This document shows, in pieces, positions 50,747 to 59,224 of a stretch of 64,000 nt of DNA (the first letter of the stretch is position 1; each line of letters starts with the position of its first letter). Position numbers and translations under genes: made by a program. The notes beneath the pieces were generated by a model that saw only the letters and a list, made by a program, of their open reading frames with translations, ran no database searches and was not told the DNA's origin. Source of the stretch: Maricaulis sp034659015 (GTDB lineage: Bacteria; Pseudomonadota; Alphaproteobacteria; Caulobacterales; Maricaulaceae); NCBI GenBank assembly GCA_034659015.1, contig JAYEGL010000017.1:124001-188000 (forward strand), given 5' to 3'.

Positions 50747-52024
50747 ATGAAGGTTCTGGTTGTCGGATCGGGCGGACGCGAACACGCCCTGGTGTGGAAG
50801 ATCGCGCAAAGCCCGCTCCTGTCGGCACTGCATGCCGCACCGGGCAGCGCTGCGATCGGCGAGCTGGCGACCTGCCACGAGATCGCCGTGTCCGACCTCG
50901 ACGGGCTGGTACAGCTGGCCACCGAGATCGCGGCGGACCTGGTTGTCGTGGGGCCGGAGAACCCGCTGTGCGACGGTCTGGCCGACCGGCTGCGCCAGGC
51001 CGGCATCGCCACGTTCGGCCCGTCCAAACTGGCCGCGCGCCTGGAAGCCTCCAAGGCCTACGCCAAGGATTTCTACGCCCGCCACCACGTGCCCTCCGCC
51101 CGCTACGGCACGTTCGCCGACGCCACCGAGGCCAAGGCTTTCCTCGACCAGGTCGAACCGCCCTACGTGCTGAAGGCCGACGGTCTGGCCGCCGGCAAGG
51201 GCGTGGTCATCCTGGAGGATCGCAGCGAGGCGGAAGCCGAGATCGACGCCTTCCTGTCGGGCAAGTTCGGCGACGCGTCCAGGACGCTGGTGATCGAGGA
51301 GTTCATGGACGGCGAGGAGGTGTCGATCTTCGCCCTGTGCGACGGCGAGACCGTGCTCTATTGCGGCGCGGCCCAGGATCACAAGCGCGTCGGCGAGGGC
51401 GATACCGGCCCCAACACCGGCGGCATGGGGGCCTATTCCCCGGCTCCGATCGCGACGCCCGACCTCATCGAAACGGCGATGACGACCATCATCGAACCGG
51501 TCGCACGCGGCCTCTCGGCCGAGGGGCACCCTTTCCAGGGCGTGCTGTTCGCCGGCATCATGGTGACCGGTGACGGCCCGAAAGTCGTCGAGTTCAACAT
51601 CCGTTTCGGCGATCCGGAATGCCAGGTCCTGATGATGCGGATCGAGGCCGACCTGCTGCCCTATCTGATGGCGGTGGCGACCGGCGCGCTGGGCGACATG
51701 CCGGCCATCCCCTGGTCGCCGGATCCGGCCATCACGGTCGTGCTGGCGGCGAACGGCTATCCCGGCGCCTATGAAAAGGGCTCGGTCATCAAGGGCGTCA
51801 GCGAGGCCAACCGCATGGAAGGCGTGCAGGTCTTCGAGGCCGGCACGGCCCGCACCGCCGACGGCGAACGCATCGCGGCCGGCGGCCGCGTGCTCAATGT
51901 CACCGCTTCGGGCGAGACGCTCCACTACGCGGTCGACCGGGCCTATGCGGCGATCGACCAGATCGACTGGCCGCAGGGCTTCTGCCGCCGCGACATCGCC
52001 TGGCGCGCCCTGCGCACCCACTGA
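50747..52024 (+). CDS. purD: Phosphoribosylamine-glycine ligase
   Basis: Second enzyme of de novo purine synthesis, ATP-grasp type. 425 residues: 'MKVLVVGSGGREHALVWKI', 'LVVVGPENPLCDGLADRL', 'AYAKDFYARHHVPSARYG', 'PYVLKADGLAAGKGVVIL', 'EEFMDGEEVSIFALCDG', 'DTGPNTGGMGAYSPAPI', 'EFNIRFGDPECQVLMMR'. Clear ribosome site (GGATGAGGGTG before the ATG). Divergent from xseA. Confidence 0.96.
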   Translation: MKVLVVGSGGREHALVWKIAQSPLLSALHAAPGSAAIGELATCHEIAVSDLDGLVQLATEIAADLVVVGPENPLCDGLADRLRQAGIATFGPSKLAARLEASKAYAKDFYARHHVPSARYGTFADATEAKAFLDQVEPPYVLKADGLAAGKGVVILEDRSEAEAEIDAFLSGKFGDASRTLVIEEFMDGEEVSIFALCDGETVLYCGAAQDHKRVGEGDTGPNTGGMGAYSPAPIATPDLIETAMTTIIEPVARGLSAEGHPFQGVLFAGIMVTGDGPKVVEFNIRFGDPECQVLMMRIEADLLPYLMAVATGALGDMPAIPWSPDPAITVVLAANGYPGAYEKGSVIKGVSEANRMEGVQVFEAGTARTADGERIAAGGRVLNVTASGETLHYAVDRAYAAIDQIDWPQGFCRRDIAWRALRTH

Positions 52025-52112
52025 CCCCGGTTTCGACGGTCAGGTACGTTGGCCGTTTGACTTCGCCGCGCGCATGATGATCCTTTGCCCCTCGAGTTTT
52101 GGGGAGAGGACC

Positions 52113-53426
52113 ATGATGAAGACCGTCACCGCGGCGATTGCCGCGACCGCACTGGCCGGTTTGGCGCAAACCGGCGCTCAGGCACAGGACGCGGCACCCG
52201 CCGAGGCGCCGCTCACCGTCATCCATGCCGGCTGGCTTCTGGCCGTGCCGGGTGAGGATCCCCAGGCGGAACAATCCATCCTGATCCGCGGCGAACGCAT
52301 CGAAGCGATCGAAGACGGTTTCGTCACGCCCGAGGGCGCCGAGGTCGTCGATCTGAGCGACGACTACGTCATGCCGGGCTTCATCGACAGCCATGTCCAC
52401 CTGCAGTCCGAACTCGGGCCGGGCCGCCGCTTCAACACTTTCACCGAGACGTCTTCGGACCTCGCCTTCGCGGGCGCCGACAATGCGCGCACCACGCTGA
52501 TGGCGGGCTTCACGACGGTGCAGGATGTCGGCGGCGATTTCGAAGCGGCCCTGGCCCTGCGCGATGCCATCGATGCCGGCTTCGTTCCGGGACCGCGCCT
52601 GCGCGTGGCGGGCACGGCGGTGACGCCGACCGGCGGCCATGCCGATATCAACGGCTTCGCTCTGGACGTGCTGCACCAGTTCACCAGCCCGACCGCCTGT
52701 AACGGCCCGTCGCAATGCCGCGAGGCCGTGCGCACGCTGATCCGCGGCGGTGCCGACGTGATCAAGATCACCGCGACCGGCGGCGTCCTGTCCGACACGG
52801 CGGCCGGCGTGGAGCGGCAATTCTTCGACGACGAGCTGGAATCCATCGTCGAGACGGCGCACATGATGGGCCGGCGCGTGACCGCGCACGCCCACGGCGT
52901 GACCGGCATCAATGCCTTCCTGGAAGCCGGCGGCGACTCGATCGAGCACGGCACCTATCTGGACAATGACTCGATCCGGCTGATGCGCCGCAACGAGGCC
53001 TATCTCGTGCCGACCGTGCTGGCCGGCGTGACCGTGGCGGAACTGGCCGAGACGGCCGACTTCATGACCGACAACCAGCGCGCCAAGTCGCGCTCGGTCG
53101 GCCCGCAGATGCTGGAGATGGCCCGCCGCGCCCATGAGGGCGGGGTGATGATCGCCTTCGGCACCGACAGCGGCGTTTCGCAGCATGGCGACAATGCCCG
53201 CGAGTTCGAACTGCTGGTCGAAGCCGGCATGAGCCCGATGGAGGCCATCACCACTGCAACGGTGAATGCTTCGCGCCATGTGCGGATGGACGACGAGATC
53301 GGCACGATCGAGGCCGGCAAGTATGCCGACATCGTCGCCGTCGACGGCGATCCGCTGGAGAATATCTCCGAACTGCGCGACATCGATTTCGTGATGAAGA
53401 ACGGCACGGTGTATCTGGACGAATGA
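52113..53426 (+). CDS. Secreted amidohydrolase (imidazolonepropionase-like, metal-dependent)
   Basis: 437 residues: signal peptide (about 1-25, ending AQAQ) then the amidohydrolase superfamily. Metal ligands: H94 and H96 in 'FIDSHVHLQSE', a Lys in 'DVIKITATGG' (carbamate-type position), 'TAHAHG', 'SIEHGTYL' and 'AFGTDSG'. The group includes periplasmic prolidase-like and Xaa-Arg dipeptidases of marine alphaproteobacteria, so peptide hydrolysis is a plausible guess. GGGGAGAGGA precedes the ATG. Its TGA overlaps the ATG of the phosphotransferase gene. Confidence 0.88.
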   Translation: MMKTVTAAIAATALAGLAQTGAQAQDAAPAEAPLTVIHAGWLLAVPGEDPQAEQSILIRGERIEAIEDGFVTPEGAEVVDLSDDYVMPGFIDSHVHLQSELGPGRRFNTFTETSSDLAFAGADNARTTLMAGFTTVQDVGGDFEAALALRDAIDAGFVPGPRLRVAGTAVTPTGGHADINGFALDVLHQFTSPTACNGPSQCREAVRTLIRGGADVIKITATGGVLSDTAAGVERQFFDDELESIVETAHMMGRRVTAHAHGVTGINAFLEAGGDSIEHGTYLDNDSIRLMRRNEAYLVPTVLAGVTVAELAETADFMTDNQRAKSRSVGPQMLEMARRAHEGGVMIAFGTDSGVSQHGDNAREFELLVEAGMSPMEAITTATVNASRHVRMDDEIGTIEAGKYADIVAVDGDPLENISELRDIDFVMKNGTVYLDE

Positions 53427-54487
53427 GCGACATCGACGAACAGTATTCCGGGACCAAACAGGTCGCCGACGCCCTCGCCTTCGACGAGGGCGCCCTGGCG
53501 GCCTGGATGGCCGAAAACGTCGCGGGCTATGACGGCCCGCTGACCGTCAGCCAGTTCAAGGGCGGCCAGTCCAACCCGACCTACAAGCTGGACACGCCGG
53601 GCCATGCCTATGTCCTGCGGCGCAAGCCGCCGGGCAAGCTGCTGCCCTCCGCCCATGCGGTCGATCGCGAATTCGAGGTGATGAACAAGCTCGGCAAGGC
53701 CGGCTTTCCCGCCCCGAAGATGCACGGGCTGTGCATGGACCGCGATGTCATCGGCACGGAATTCTACATCATGGATTTCGTGACCGGCCGGATCTTCTGG
53801 GACCCGCTCCTGCCCGATCTCGACACCGCCGAGCGCGGCCCGATCTACGACGCGGCCAATGCCACCCTCGCCCATCTGCACGGCATCGATCACGAAGCCG
53901 CCGGCCTGGGCGAATACGGCAAGCCGGGGAATTACTTCCAGCGCCAGATCGGCCGCTGGTCCAAGCAGTACCGCGCCGCGGAGACCGGCACGGTGGAGGC
54001 GATGGACAAGCTGATCGACTGGCTGCCCCAGGCTGCGCCGGAGCAGGAACGCACCAGCGTCGTGCATGGCGATTACCGCCTGGACAACATGATCTTCCAC
54101 CCCACCGAACCGCGCGTCATCGCGGTGCTGGACTGGGAGCTGTCGACCCTGGGCGATCCGCTGGCCGACTTCACCTACCAGCTGATGGGCTGGGTGATGC
54201 CGCCGGAAGTCCGCAACGGCTTTGCCGGGATCGACATCGCGGCCATGGGTATTCCCACCATCGAGGAATACACCGAGGCCTATTGCCGCCGCACCGGCCG
54301 GGACGGCATTCCCGAGCTCGACTTCTACTTTGCCTACAACATCTTCCGGCTGACCTCGATCATCCAGGGTGTCTATGCCCGCTCGCTGCAGGGCAATGCC
54401 TCGAACGAGCGCGCCAAGGAGATGGGTGCCGCGGTGCAACCGATGGCGGAAACCGCCTGGGAGTTTGCGAAGAAGGCGGGGGCCTGA
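53423..54487 (+). CDS. Phosphotransferase family protein (APH fold, ACAD10/11 N-domain type)
   Basis: 354 residues of aminoglycoside-phosphotransferase-like kinase fold: 'LTVSQFKGGQSNPTYKLDT', 'YVLRRKPPGKLLPSAHAVDREFEVM', Brenner-type catalytic loop 'VVHGDYRLDNMIFH', metal motif 'VLDWELSTLGDPLADFTYQLMGW'. This subgroup equals the N-terminal kinase domain of ACAD10/11, which phosphorylates 4-hydroxyacyl-CoA to allow its beta-oxidation; no dehydrogenase is next door, so the assignment is inference. It overlaps the amidohydrolase stop by ATGA, unusual company for this family. Confidence 0.87.
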   Translation: MSDIDEQYSGTKQVADALAFDEGALAAWMAENVAGYDGPLTVSQFKGGQSNPTYKLDTPGHAYVLRRKPPGKLLPSAHAVDREFEVMNKLGKAGFPAPKMHGLCMDRDVIGTEFYIMDFVTGRIFWDPLLPDLDTAERGPIYDAANATLAHLHGIDHEAAGLGEYGKPGNYFQRQIGRWSKQYRAAETGTVEAMDKLIDWLPQAAPEQERTSVVHGDYRLDNMIFHPTEPRVIAVLDWELSTLGDPLADFTYQLMGWVMPPEVRNGFAGIDIAAMGIPTIEEYTEAYCRRTGRDGIPELDFYFAYNIFRLTSIIQGVYARSLQGNASNERAKEMGAAVQPMAETAWEFAKKAGA

Positions 54488-54503
54488 CCCCCGCCCTCAT
54501 TGC

Positions 54504-54611
54504 CTAGAGCATTTTCACTGAATTCAGGGTCAGTGAAAATGCTCTATCCTCTTGCTTTGTCGCATTTTCGAACAGCGAAACCGGTACCCACTTTCGCTGA
54601 AAATGCTCTAG
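54504..54611. repeat. 108-base CTAG-ended structured repeat, copy 1
   Basis: Begins and ends with CTAG. Hairpin 1: an AGAGCATTTTCACTGA arm paired with TCAGTGAAAATGCTCT. Hairpin 2: AGCGAAA paired with TTTCGCT. Its terminal inverted ends are CTAGAGCATTTTCA and TGAAAATGCTCTAG. Its last CTAG gives the stop codon of the membrane-protein gene on the minus strand. A second copy, also 108 bases, is at 56396. This family is widespread in alphaproteobacteria. Confidence 0.88.
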
Positions 54612-55024
54612 CCGGCGACATGGCCGAGCCAGGGCGCCATCAGGGCGAGGCCGACGACCAGTTCGAAGACCACGGAAAACGCGTTATAGCCCGTCCGGGT
54701 TCCGTGCCGGGCATGATCCAGCACGATCGACACGGCACGGCCGATCCCCATGCCCAGCCAGGCGGCACCGGCTGCGAAACCGGTCGCAACCACACTCGCC
54801 ATACCGGCCTGGTCGCGCATCAGGATCGCCAGCAGCACCGCACCGTGCAGCAGGAGGAAACCGCCGCCATAGGTGGCGCGGAACTCGGCCCAGCCGCCGG
54901 GCTTGTCCTCCATCGGGCGCAAGCGTACGACGGACGCGCCCCAGGCCGGATTGATCAGGCTGTAGAGCCCGAGCGCGGCACCGAGCACGGCGGCAATTCC
55001 ACTGACGATGACGGTAACGGGCAT
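54608..55024 (-). CDS. Four-helix membrane protein, DUF4345-like
   Basis: 138 residues with four hydrophobic helices and no enzyme motif. 'GLYSLINPAWGASVVRLRP', 'GWAEFRATYGGGFLLLHGAVLL' (the R-x-x-Y-G-G segment) and 'RAVSIVLDHARHG' resemble the DUF4345 group. Function unknown. Its stop TAG lies within the terminal CTAG of the 108-base repeat. Divergent from the TauE gene, 56 bases away. Confidence 0.7.
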   Translation of the reverse strand: MPVTVIVSGIAAVLGAALGLYSLINPAWGASVVRLRPMEDKPGGWAEFRATYGGGFLLLHGAVLLAILMRDQAGMASVVATGFAAGAAWLGMGIGRAVSIVLDHARHGTRTGYNAFSVVFELVVGLALMAPWLGHVAG

Positions 55025-55080
55025 GAGCTTCCCCTGTATGCTGGCCTCTCCGCCATATAGCGCGACGGAGCGATGGGTAC

Positions 55081-55824
55081 ATGTCCGGACTGATAATCCT
55101 GGCCGGTGTTTTCGTCACGGCTTTCATTTCCGGCGTGTTCGGCATGGCCGGCGGGCTGATCCTGATGGGCATACTGGCGCTGGTCCTGCCGGTGTCGGCC
55201 GCCATGGTGGTTCACGGCGTCGTGCAGAGCGTGTCGAACGGCTGGCGCGCTGTCCTTCACGTCCGCTGGATCGACTGGCGCATACTGGGCATCTATCTCG
55301 GCGGTTCGGCCGCCGCCGCGGGCCTTCTGGCGCTGGCGACGTTCGAACTCTCCAAACCCTGGCTCTTCATCGTCCTGGGCCTCGTGCCGGCCGTCATCTG
55401 GCTGCCCAGGCGCTGGGTCCATTTCGACGCGGCGCGGCCGGCCCATGCCATCGCCTGCGGCTTTGCCGTCACCGGGCTCAACGTGGTGGCCGGCGTGTCG
55501 GGCCCGCTGCTGGACGTCTTCTTCGCCGACACCGATCGCGACCGCCGCAGCATCGTGGCGACCAAGGCGGCCACCCAGGTCGTCTCGCATGGCGTGAAGA
55601 TCGCCTACTACATCCTGCCCGCCCTGGGCGCCGGCACCCTGCCCCAGGCGCAATGGCTGTTTGTCGCCGCGCCGCTGGCGGTCGCAGGGACGACGCTGGG
55701 CGCGCGCTTCCTGGCGATGATGAGCGATATCCAGTTCCGGCAATGGACGAAATGGATCGTCTCGGCAATCGGTCTCGTCTATGTCGTGCGCGGTCTGCTC
55801 CTGCTTGCCGGAGGCCCCGCATGA
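55081..55824 (+). CDS. TauE/SafE family sulfite/anion exporter-like permease
   Basis: 247 residues, about seven to eight membrane helices. The internal duplication typical of TauE/SafE is visible: 'VFGMAGGLILMGILALVLPVSAAMVVHGVVQSVSNGWRA' in the first half and 'VAGVSGPLLDVFFADTDRDRRSIVATKAATQVVSHGVKIAYY' in the second. Family members export sulfite, sulfoacetate or other organic anions; the substrate here is unknown. The GNAT gene follows with an ATGA overlap. Confidence 0.9.
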   Translation: MSGLIILAGVFVTAFISGVFGMAGGLILMGILALVLPVSAAMVVHGVVQSVSNGWRAVLHVRWIDWRILGIYLGGSAAAAGLLALATFELSKPWLFIVLGLVPAVIWLPRRWVHFDAARPAHAIACGFAVTGLNVVAGVSGPLLDVFFADTDRDRRSIVATKAATQVVSHGVKIAYYILPALGAGTLPQAQWLFVAAPLAVAGTTLGARFLAMMSDIQFRQWTKWIVSAIGLVYVVRGLLLLAGGPA

Positions 55825-56399
55825 AGATCGAGCCCGCCATCCTGGAAAACGCCGTCGTGCGGCTGGAGCCGCTGACGGAGGATCATCGCGAAGCGCTTCG
55901 CCCGCTGGCTCAGGAGCCCGAACTGTGGGCCCTCACCTCCATTCGCGGCGACGGCGCGCACTTCGATCCCTGGTTCGACGCGATGCTGTCGGGAACGAAG
56001 GCCGGAACCCAGATCTCCCATTTCGTGCGGCGCCGCTCGGACGGTGCGCCGATCGGCCATTCCGCCTTTCTCTCCATCGTGCCCGAGCATGACCGTCTGG
56101 AGATCGGCTGGACCTGGTATGGCGCGGCGGCCCGGGGCACCGCAGTCAATCCGGCCGCCAAACACCTCCTGCTCGGCCGCGCCTTCGACTGCGGCGCCGA
56201 GCGTGTGGAGCTGAAGACGCATCACCGCAATCTGCGCTCCCAGGCCGCCATGCGCAAAATGGGCGCCACCCAGGAAGGCACGCTGCGCCGGCATCTGAAA
56301 TGCTGGACCGGCGAGTGGCGCGATACGGTGTGGTTTTCGGTGCTGAAGGAGGAATGGCCGGGCGTGGCCGTCGGGCTTGAGGCGCGGATCGCGGCCTAG
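55821..56399 (+). CDS. GNAT N-acetyltransferase (RimJ/RimL type)
   Basis: 192 residues of the acetyltransf_3 type: 'VRLEPLTEDHREALRPLAQEPELW', 'FVRRRSDGAPIGHSAFLSI', 'LEIGWTWYGAAARGTAVNPAAKHLLLGRAFDCGAERVELKTHHRNLRSQAAMRKMGATQEGTLRRH'. This subgroup acetylates the N-terminus of proteins or small amines; the target is unknown. Overlaps the TauE stop. Its TAG lies in the first CTAG of the downstream 108-base repeat. Confidence 0.9.
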   Translation: MKIEPAILENAVVRLEPLTEDHREALRPLAQEPELWALTSIRGDGAHFDPWFDAMLSGTKAGTQISHFVRRRSDGAPIGHSAFLSIVPEHDRLEIGWTWYGAAARGTAVNPAAKHLLLGRAFDCGAERVELKTHHRNLRSQAAMRKMGATQEGTLRRHLKCWTGEWRDTVWFSVLKEEWPGVAVGLEARIAA

Positions 56400-56503
56400 G
56401 GCATTTTCACTGAATTCAGGGTCAGTGAAAATGCCCTATCCTCTTGTTTTGTCGCATTTTCGAATCGCGAAACCGGTACCCACTTTCGCTGAAAATACTC
56501 TAG
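56396..56503. repeat. 108-base CTAG-ended structured repeat, copy 2
   Basis: Same length and order as copy 1. The hairpin 1 arms change together: GAGC/GCTC in copy 1 is GGGC/GCCC here, preserving pairing. Its first CTAG contains the TAG of the GNAT gene and its last CTAG contains the stop of the minus-strand secreted protein. Confidence 0.88.
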
Positions 56504-56964
56504 CTATTGCAGACCGGCGCGGTGCCGACGATGCGGCCGCCGCGGATTTCCATCTCGATGGCGCCGGGACCGGCCTCGGTGCCGTAGACGACGAGGTTGG
56601 CCGGTGCCCCCGGCATCAGGATCTCGGTCCGGCCGGCCCGCGAGGGTGCGCGGGCGGCCGTGCGGATGAAGATGGCGGCCGTTTCCGGCTGCTCTTCCTC
56701 ACGCGGGCGCACAATGGCACCCGGACGCCGCACGATCGTCACGAGCTGGCCGGTCTCCAGCAGCAGATCCGAGCCGAGCGCGGAAATCTCGCCGTTTTCG
56801 ATATAGATGTCCTGATCGCTCCAGCGGCCCGACGCATCCACGATGGTGACGTCCTGCAGCAGGATCGGCGTCGCTTCGCAGGCGATCTCGGCCGCCTGCG
56901 CCGTCGCAGCGCAGCCCAGGACGGCAGCGGAAGCTGTCACGATTTTGATCAGGGTACGCAGCAT
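56500..56964 (-). CDS. Secreted barrel-less amidohydrolase-like protein
   Basis: 154 residues. Signal peptide (about 1-24, ending AQAAE). The mature part has the outer beta-sandwich pieces of a metal-dependent hydrolase joined directly: 'ILLQDVTIVDASGRWSDQDIYIENGEISALGSD' matches the N-terminal strand set and 'MPGAPANLVVYGTEAGPGAIEMEIRGGRIVGTAP' matches the C-terminal strands that normally follow the TIM barrel. The whole catalytic barrel and its H-x-H metal site are absent. It may be a binding module. Two cysteines flank the domain ('EIACEA' and 'APVCNS') and could form a disulphide. Stop codon supplied by the repeat. Confidence 0.75.
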   Translation of the reverse strand: MLRTLIKIVTASAAVLGCAATAQAAEIACEATPILLQDVTIVDASGRWSDQDIYIENGEISALGSDLLLETGQLVTIVRRPGAIVRPREEEQPETAAIFIRTAARAPSRAGRTEILMPGAPANLVVYGTEAGPGAIEMEIRGGRIVGTAPVCNS

Positions 56965-57097
56965 GGCTCGCTCCAGGCAGGCGCGCCCCTATTCCTCCGC
57001 ATACCGATTCAGTTCAAGAGAAGGTTTTATGACAGCTTCGACAATACGGATTTATCCGTAATTTCTGTCACTTGGGCGGCAGCGCCCCGGATATGTG

Positions 57098-57568
57098 TCA
57101 CACACGTTTCCGCCGCGCCCTGAAGAAGCCGCGCAGCAGCGCCGCACTGTCGTCCGCCATCACGCCGGACACGACGTCCGGCCGCCAGTGGCAGGTCGGC
57201 TGCTCGAAGAAGCGCGGCCCGTGATCGACGGCCCCGCCCTTCTCGTCGCCCGCCCCATAAACCAGCCGGCCGATCCGGGCATGGCTGATCGCGCCGGCGC
57301 ACATGGCGCAGGGCTCCAGCGTGACGTAGAGTTCCAGCCCGGTGAGGCGGTAATTCTCCCGCCGCGCCGCCGCGGCGCGCAGGGCCAGGATTTCCGCATG
57401 GCCCGCCGGGTCGTGGCCGGCGATCGGCCGGTTGTGGGCTTGCGCGACGATCTCGTCCGTGGCCGGATCGACCACGAGCGCACCGATCGGCGCCTCGCCG
57501 GCCTCGGCCGCCGCCTGCGCCAGTTCTAGCGCTCGGGCCATAAAACGTGTATCGCGCGGGTCCGTCAT
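57098..57568 (-). CDS. tadA: tRNA adenosine(34) deaminase
   Basis: Converts A34 to inosine in the anticodon of tRNA-Arg(ACG). 156 residues. Zinc site: H57-A-E59 in 'GHAEILAL' and P-C-x-x-C in 'TLEPCAMCAGAISHARIGRLVYGA' (C87, C90). Start: the ATG giving MTDPRDTRFM fits the family, although GGAG lies immediately before it; an ATG 12 codons upstream would extend it. Divergent from rluB by 38 bases. Confidence 0.92.
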   Translation of the reverse strand: MTDPRDTRFMARALELAQAAAEAGEAPIGALVVDPATDEIVAQAHNRPIAGHDPAGHAEILALRAAAARRENYRLTGLELYVTLEPCAMCAGAISHARIGRLVYGAGDEKGGAVDHGPRFFEQPTCHWRPDVVSGVMADDSAALLRGFFRARRKRV

Positions 57569-57606
57569 CTCCAGCGGGTTAGAGCCGCCGTCAGAAAGGG
57601 TCAAGC

Positions 57607-58578
57607 GTGAGCGAAGCCTCCGATACCTCCGACAACACCGCCGAACGCATCGCCAAGTATCTCGCCCGCGCCGGCGTGGCGTCGCGGCGCGAGGTGGAAC
57701 GCATGATCGAGGGCGGCCGCGTCACACTGAACGGCAAGACGCTGGACACCCCCGCGGTGAAAGTCACCCAAGCCGACCGGATCGAGGTGGACGGCAAGCC
57801 GGTCGACCCGCCGGCGGCCACGCGCCTGTGGCGCTATCACAAGCCCACGGGCCTGGTGACCACCCATGCCGATCCGGAAGGGCGCGAGACCGTGTTCGAC
57901 GCCCTGCCCAAGGAAATGGGCCGGGTGATCTCGATCGGCCGGTTGGACCTCACCTCCGAAGGCCTTCTGCTGCTCACCAATGACGGCGCCCTCGCGCGCG
58001 CCCTGGAACTGCCCTCGACCGGCTGGATGCGGCGTTACCGCGCCCGGGCCTTCGGCTCGATCGACGAGGCGGCGGTGGCCAAGCTGCGTGCCGGGGTGAC
58101 GGTGGACGGCATCAAGTACGGGCCGATGGATGTGGAAATCGAGCGCGAGACGGGCTCGAATATCTGGCTGGATATCGGCATCCGCGAGGGCAAGAATCGC
58201 GAGGTCCGCAAGGCGCTGGACAGTGTCGGACTGAAGGTGAACCGGTTGATCCGCACCGCCTACGGCCCCTTCCAGCTGGGCGACCTGCCGCGTGGCGAAG
58301 TCAAGGCAGTTCCTGGCCGAGTCTTGCGCGATCAGTGCGGACACTTGGTGGAAATGGCATCAACCACGGGCGAAGCCGTGGCGAAAAAGAAGCCGCCGCG
58401 GCCCGGCCGCAAGCCCGTCAAGCGCAAGATGGGCGGGGCCGGCCAGCCCGGCCTGCCGCGCGACAAGGCCGAGGAAGACGGTGCCAAGCCGCTCAAGCGC
58501 GCCCGCGGCCGCCCCTCGACACGCCGTGCCAGCCCCGATGCGGCCAGACCGCCGCGCAAGCCGCGGGGCCGGGGCTAG
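57607..58578 (+). CDS. rluB: 23S rRNA pseudouridine synthase (RluB/RsuA family)
   Basis: 323 residues, GTG start. S4 RNA-binding domain (about 12-60: 'RIAKYLARAGVASRREVERMIEGGRVTLNG'), then the pseudouridine synthase domain with the catalytic Asp in 'ISIGRLDLTSEGLLLLTNDG', and 'GKNREVRKALDSVGLKVNRLIRTAYGPF'. The last 70-80 residues form a very basic, disordered tail rich in Arg, Lys and Pro, probably for ribosomal RNA contact. The target is most likely U2605 of 23S rRNA. The rsmD start is 3 bases after its stop. Confidence 0.92.
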   Translation: MSEASDTSDNTAERIAKYLARAGVASRREVERMIEGGRVTLNGKTLDTPAVKVTQADRIEVDGKPVDPPAATRLWRYHKPTGLVTTHADPEGRETVFDALPKEMGRVISIGRLDLTSEGLLLLTNDGALARALELPSTGWMRRYRARAFGSIDEAAVAKLRAGVTVDGIKYGPMDVEIERETGSNIWLDIGIREGKNREVRKALDSVGLKVNRLIRTAYGPFQLGDLPRGEVKAVPGRVLRDQCGHLVEMASTTGEAVAKKKPPRPGRKPVKRKMGGAGQPGLPRDKAEEDGAKPLKRARGRPSTRRASPDAARPPRKPRGRG

Positions 58579-58581
58579 GCC

Positions 58582-59151
58582 ATGCGCATCGTCGGCGGAA
58601 AGTTCCGCAACCGCGCCATCGTCGCGCCGAAAGGCCGGTCGACGCGTCCGACGACGGATCGCACGCGGGAGAATATCTTCAACGTGCTGGAACACGCCGA
58701 CTGGGCGCCGGCCATCGACGGCGCCCGGGTGATCGATCTTTATGCCGGCTCCGGCGCGCTGGGCCTGGAGGCCATGTCGCGCGGCGCCGGTTTCTGCCTG
58801 TTCGTGGAAATGGCCGCCGAGGCGCGCGGCGCGATCCGCGACAATATCGATACGCTCCAGCTCTTCGGCCATACCCGCCTGCACCGCCGCGACGCCACGG
58901 CGCTGGGCGAGAAACCGTCCAATCTCGGTGCGCCCTTCGACCTGGTCTTTCTCGATCCGCCCTACGGGCTCGGCCTGGGCGAGAAGACGCTGGCGCGGCT
59001 GGTCGAGGGCGGCTGGGTCAGCGACACGGCCTGCGCCGTGCTCGAAGTCGGCGCCGGGGAAGAGCCGGAGACGCCGGGCTGGGAGCGCCAGGCGGTGAAG
59101 GAATACGGCGCGGCGAAGGTACTGTTTCTGGTGCGCGACGGACGGTCGTAG
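58582..59151 (+). CDS. rsmD: 16S rRNA (guanine966-N2)-methyltransferase
   Basis: 189 residues. Opens 'MRIVGGKFRNRAIVAP' and has 'RPTTDRTRENIFNVLEH', SAM motif I 'VIDLYAGSGALGLEAMSRGA', and the N-methyltransferase motif 'VFLDPPYGLGLGE' (D-P-P-Y). It methylates G966 of 16S rRNA in 30S particles. Closely coupled to rluB. Confidence 0.95.
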   Translation: MRIVGGKFRNRAIVAPKGRSTRPTTDRTRENIFNVLEHADWAPAIDGARVIDLYAGSGALGLEAMSRGAGFCLFVEMAAEARGAIRDNIDTLQLFGHTRLHRRDATALGEKPSNLGAPFDLVFLDPPYGLGLGEKTLARLVEGGWVSDTACAVLEVGAGEEPETPGWERQAVKEYGAAKVLFLVRDGRS

Positions 59152-59224
59152 TCGCTTTCACGGTGTCAAAGAGCGCGGCGAGTATCGCATGCGCGCTGCT
59201 GCCGGAGGATAAGTCTCCCTCCAA

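Noticed and set aside
49409..52021. An 870-residue minus-strand frame across xseA and purD
   Set aside because: It runs antisense to purD and then out of frame within xseA; composition is that of a shadow frame.
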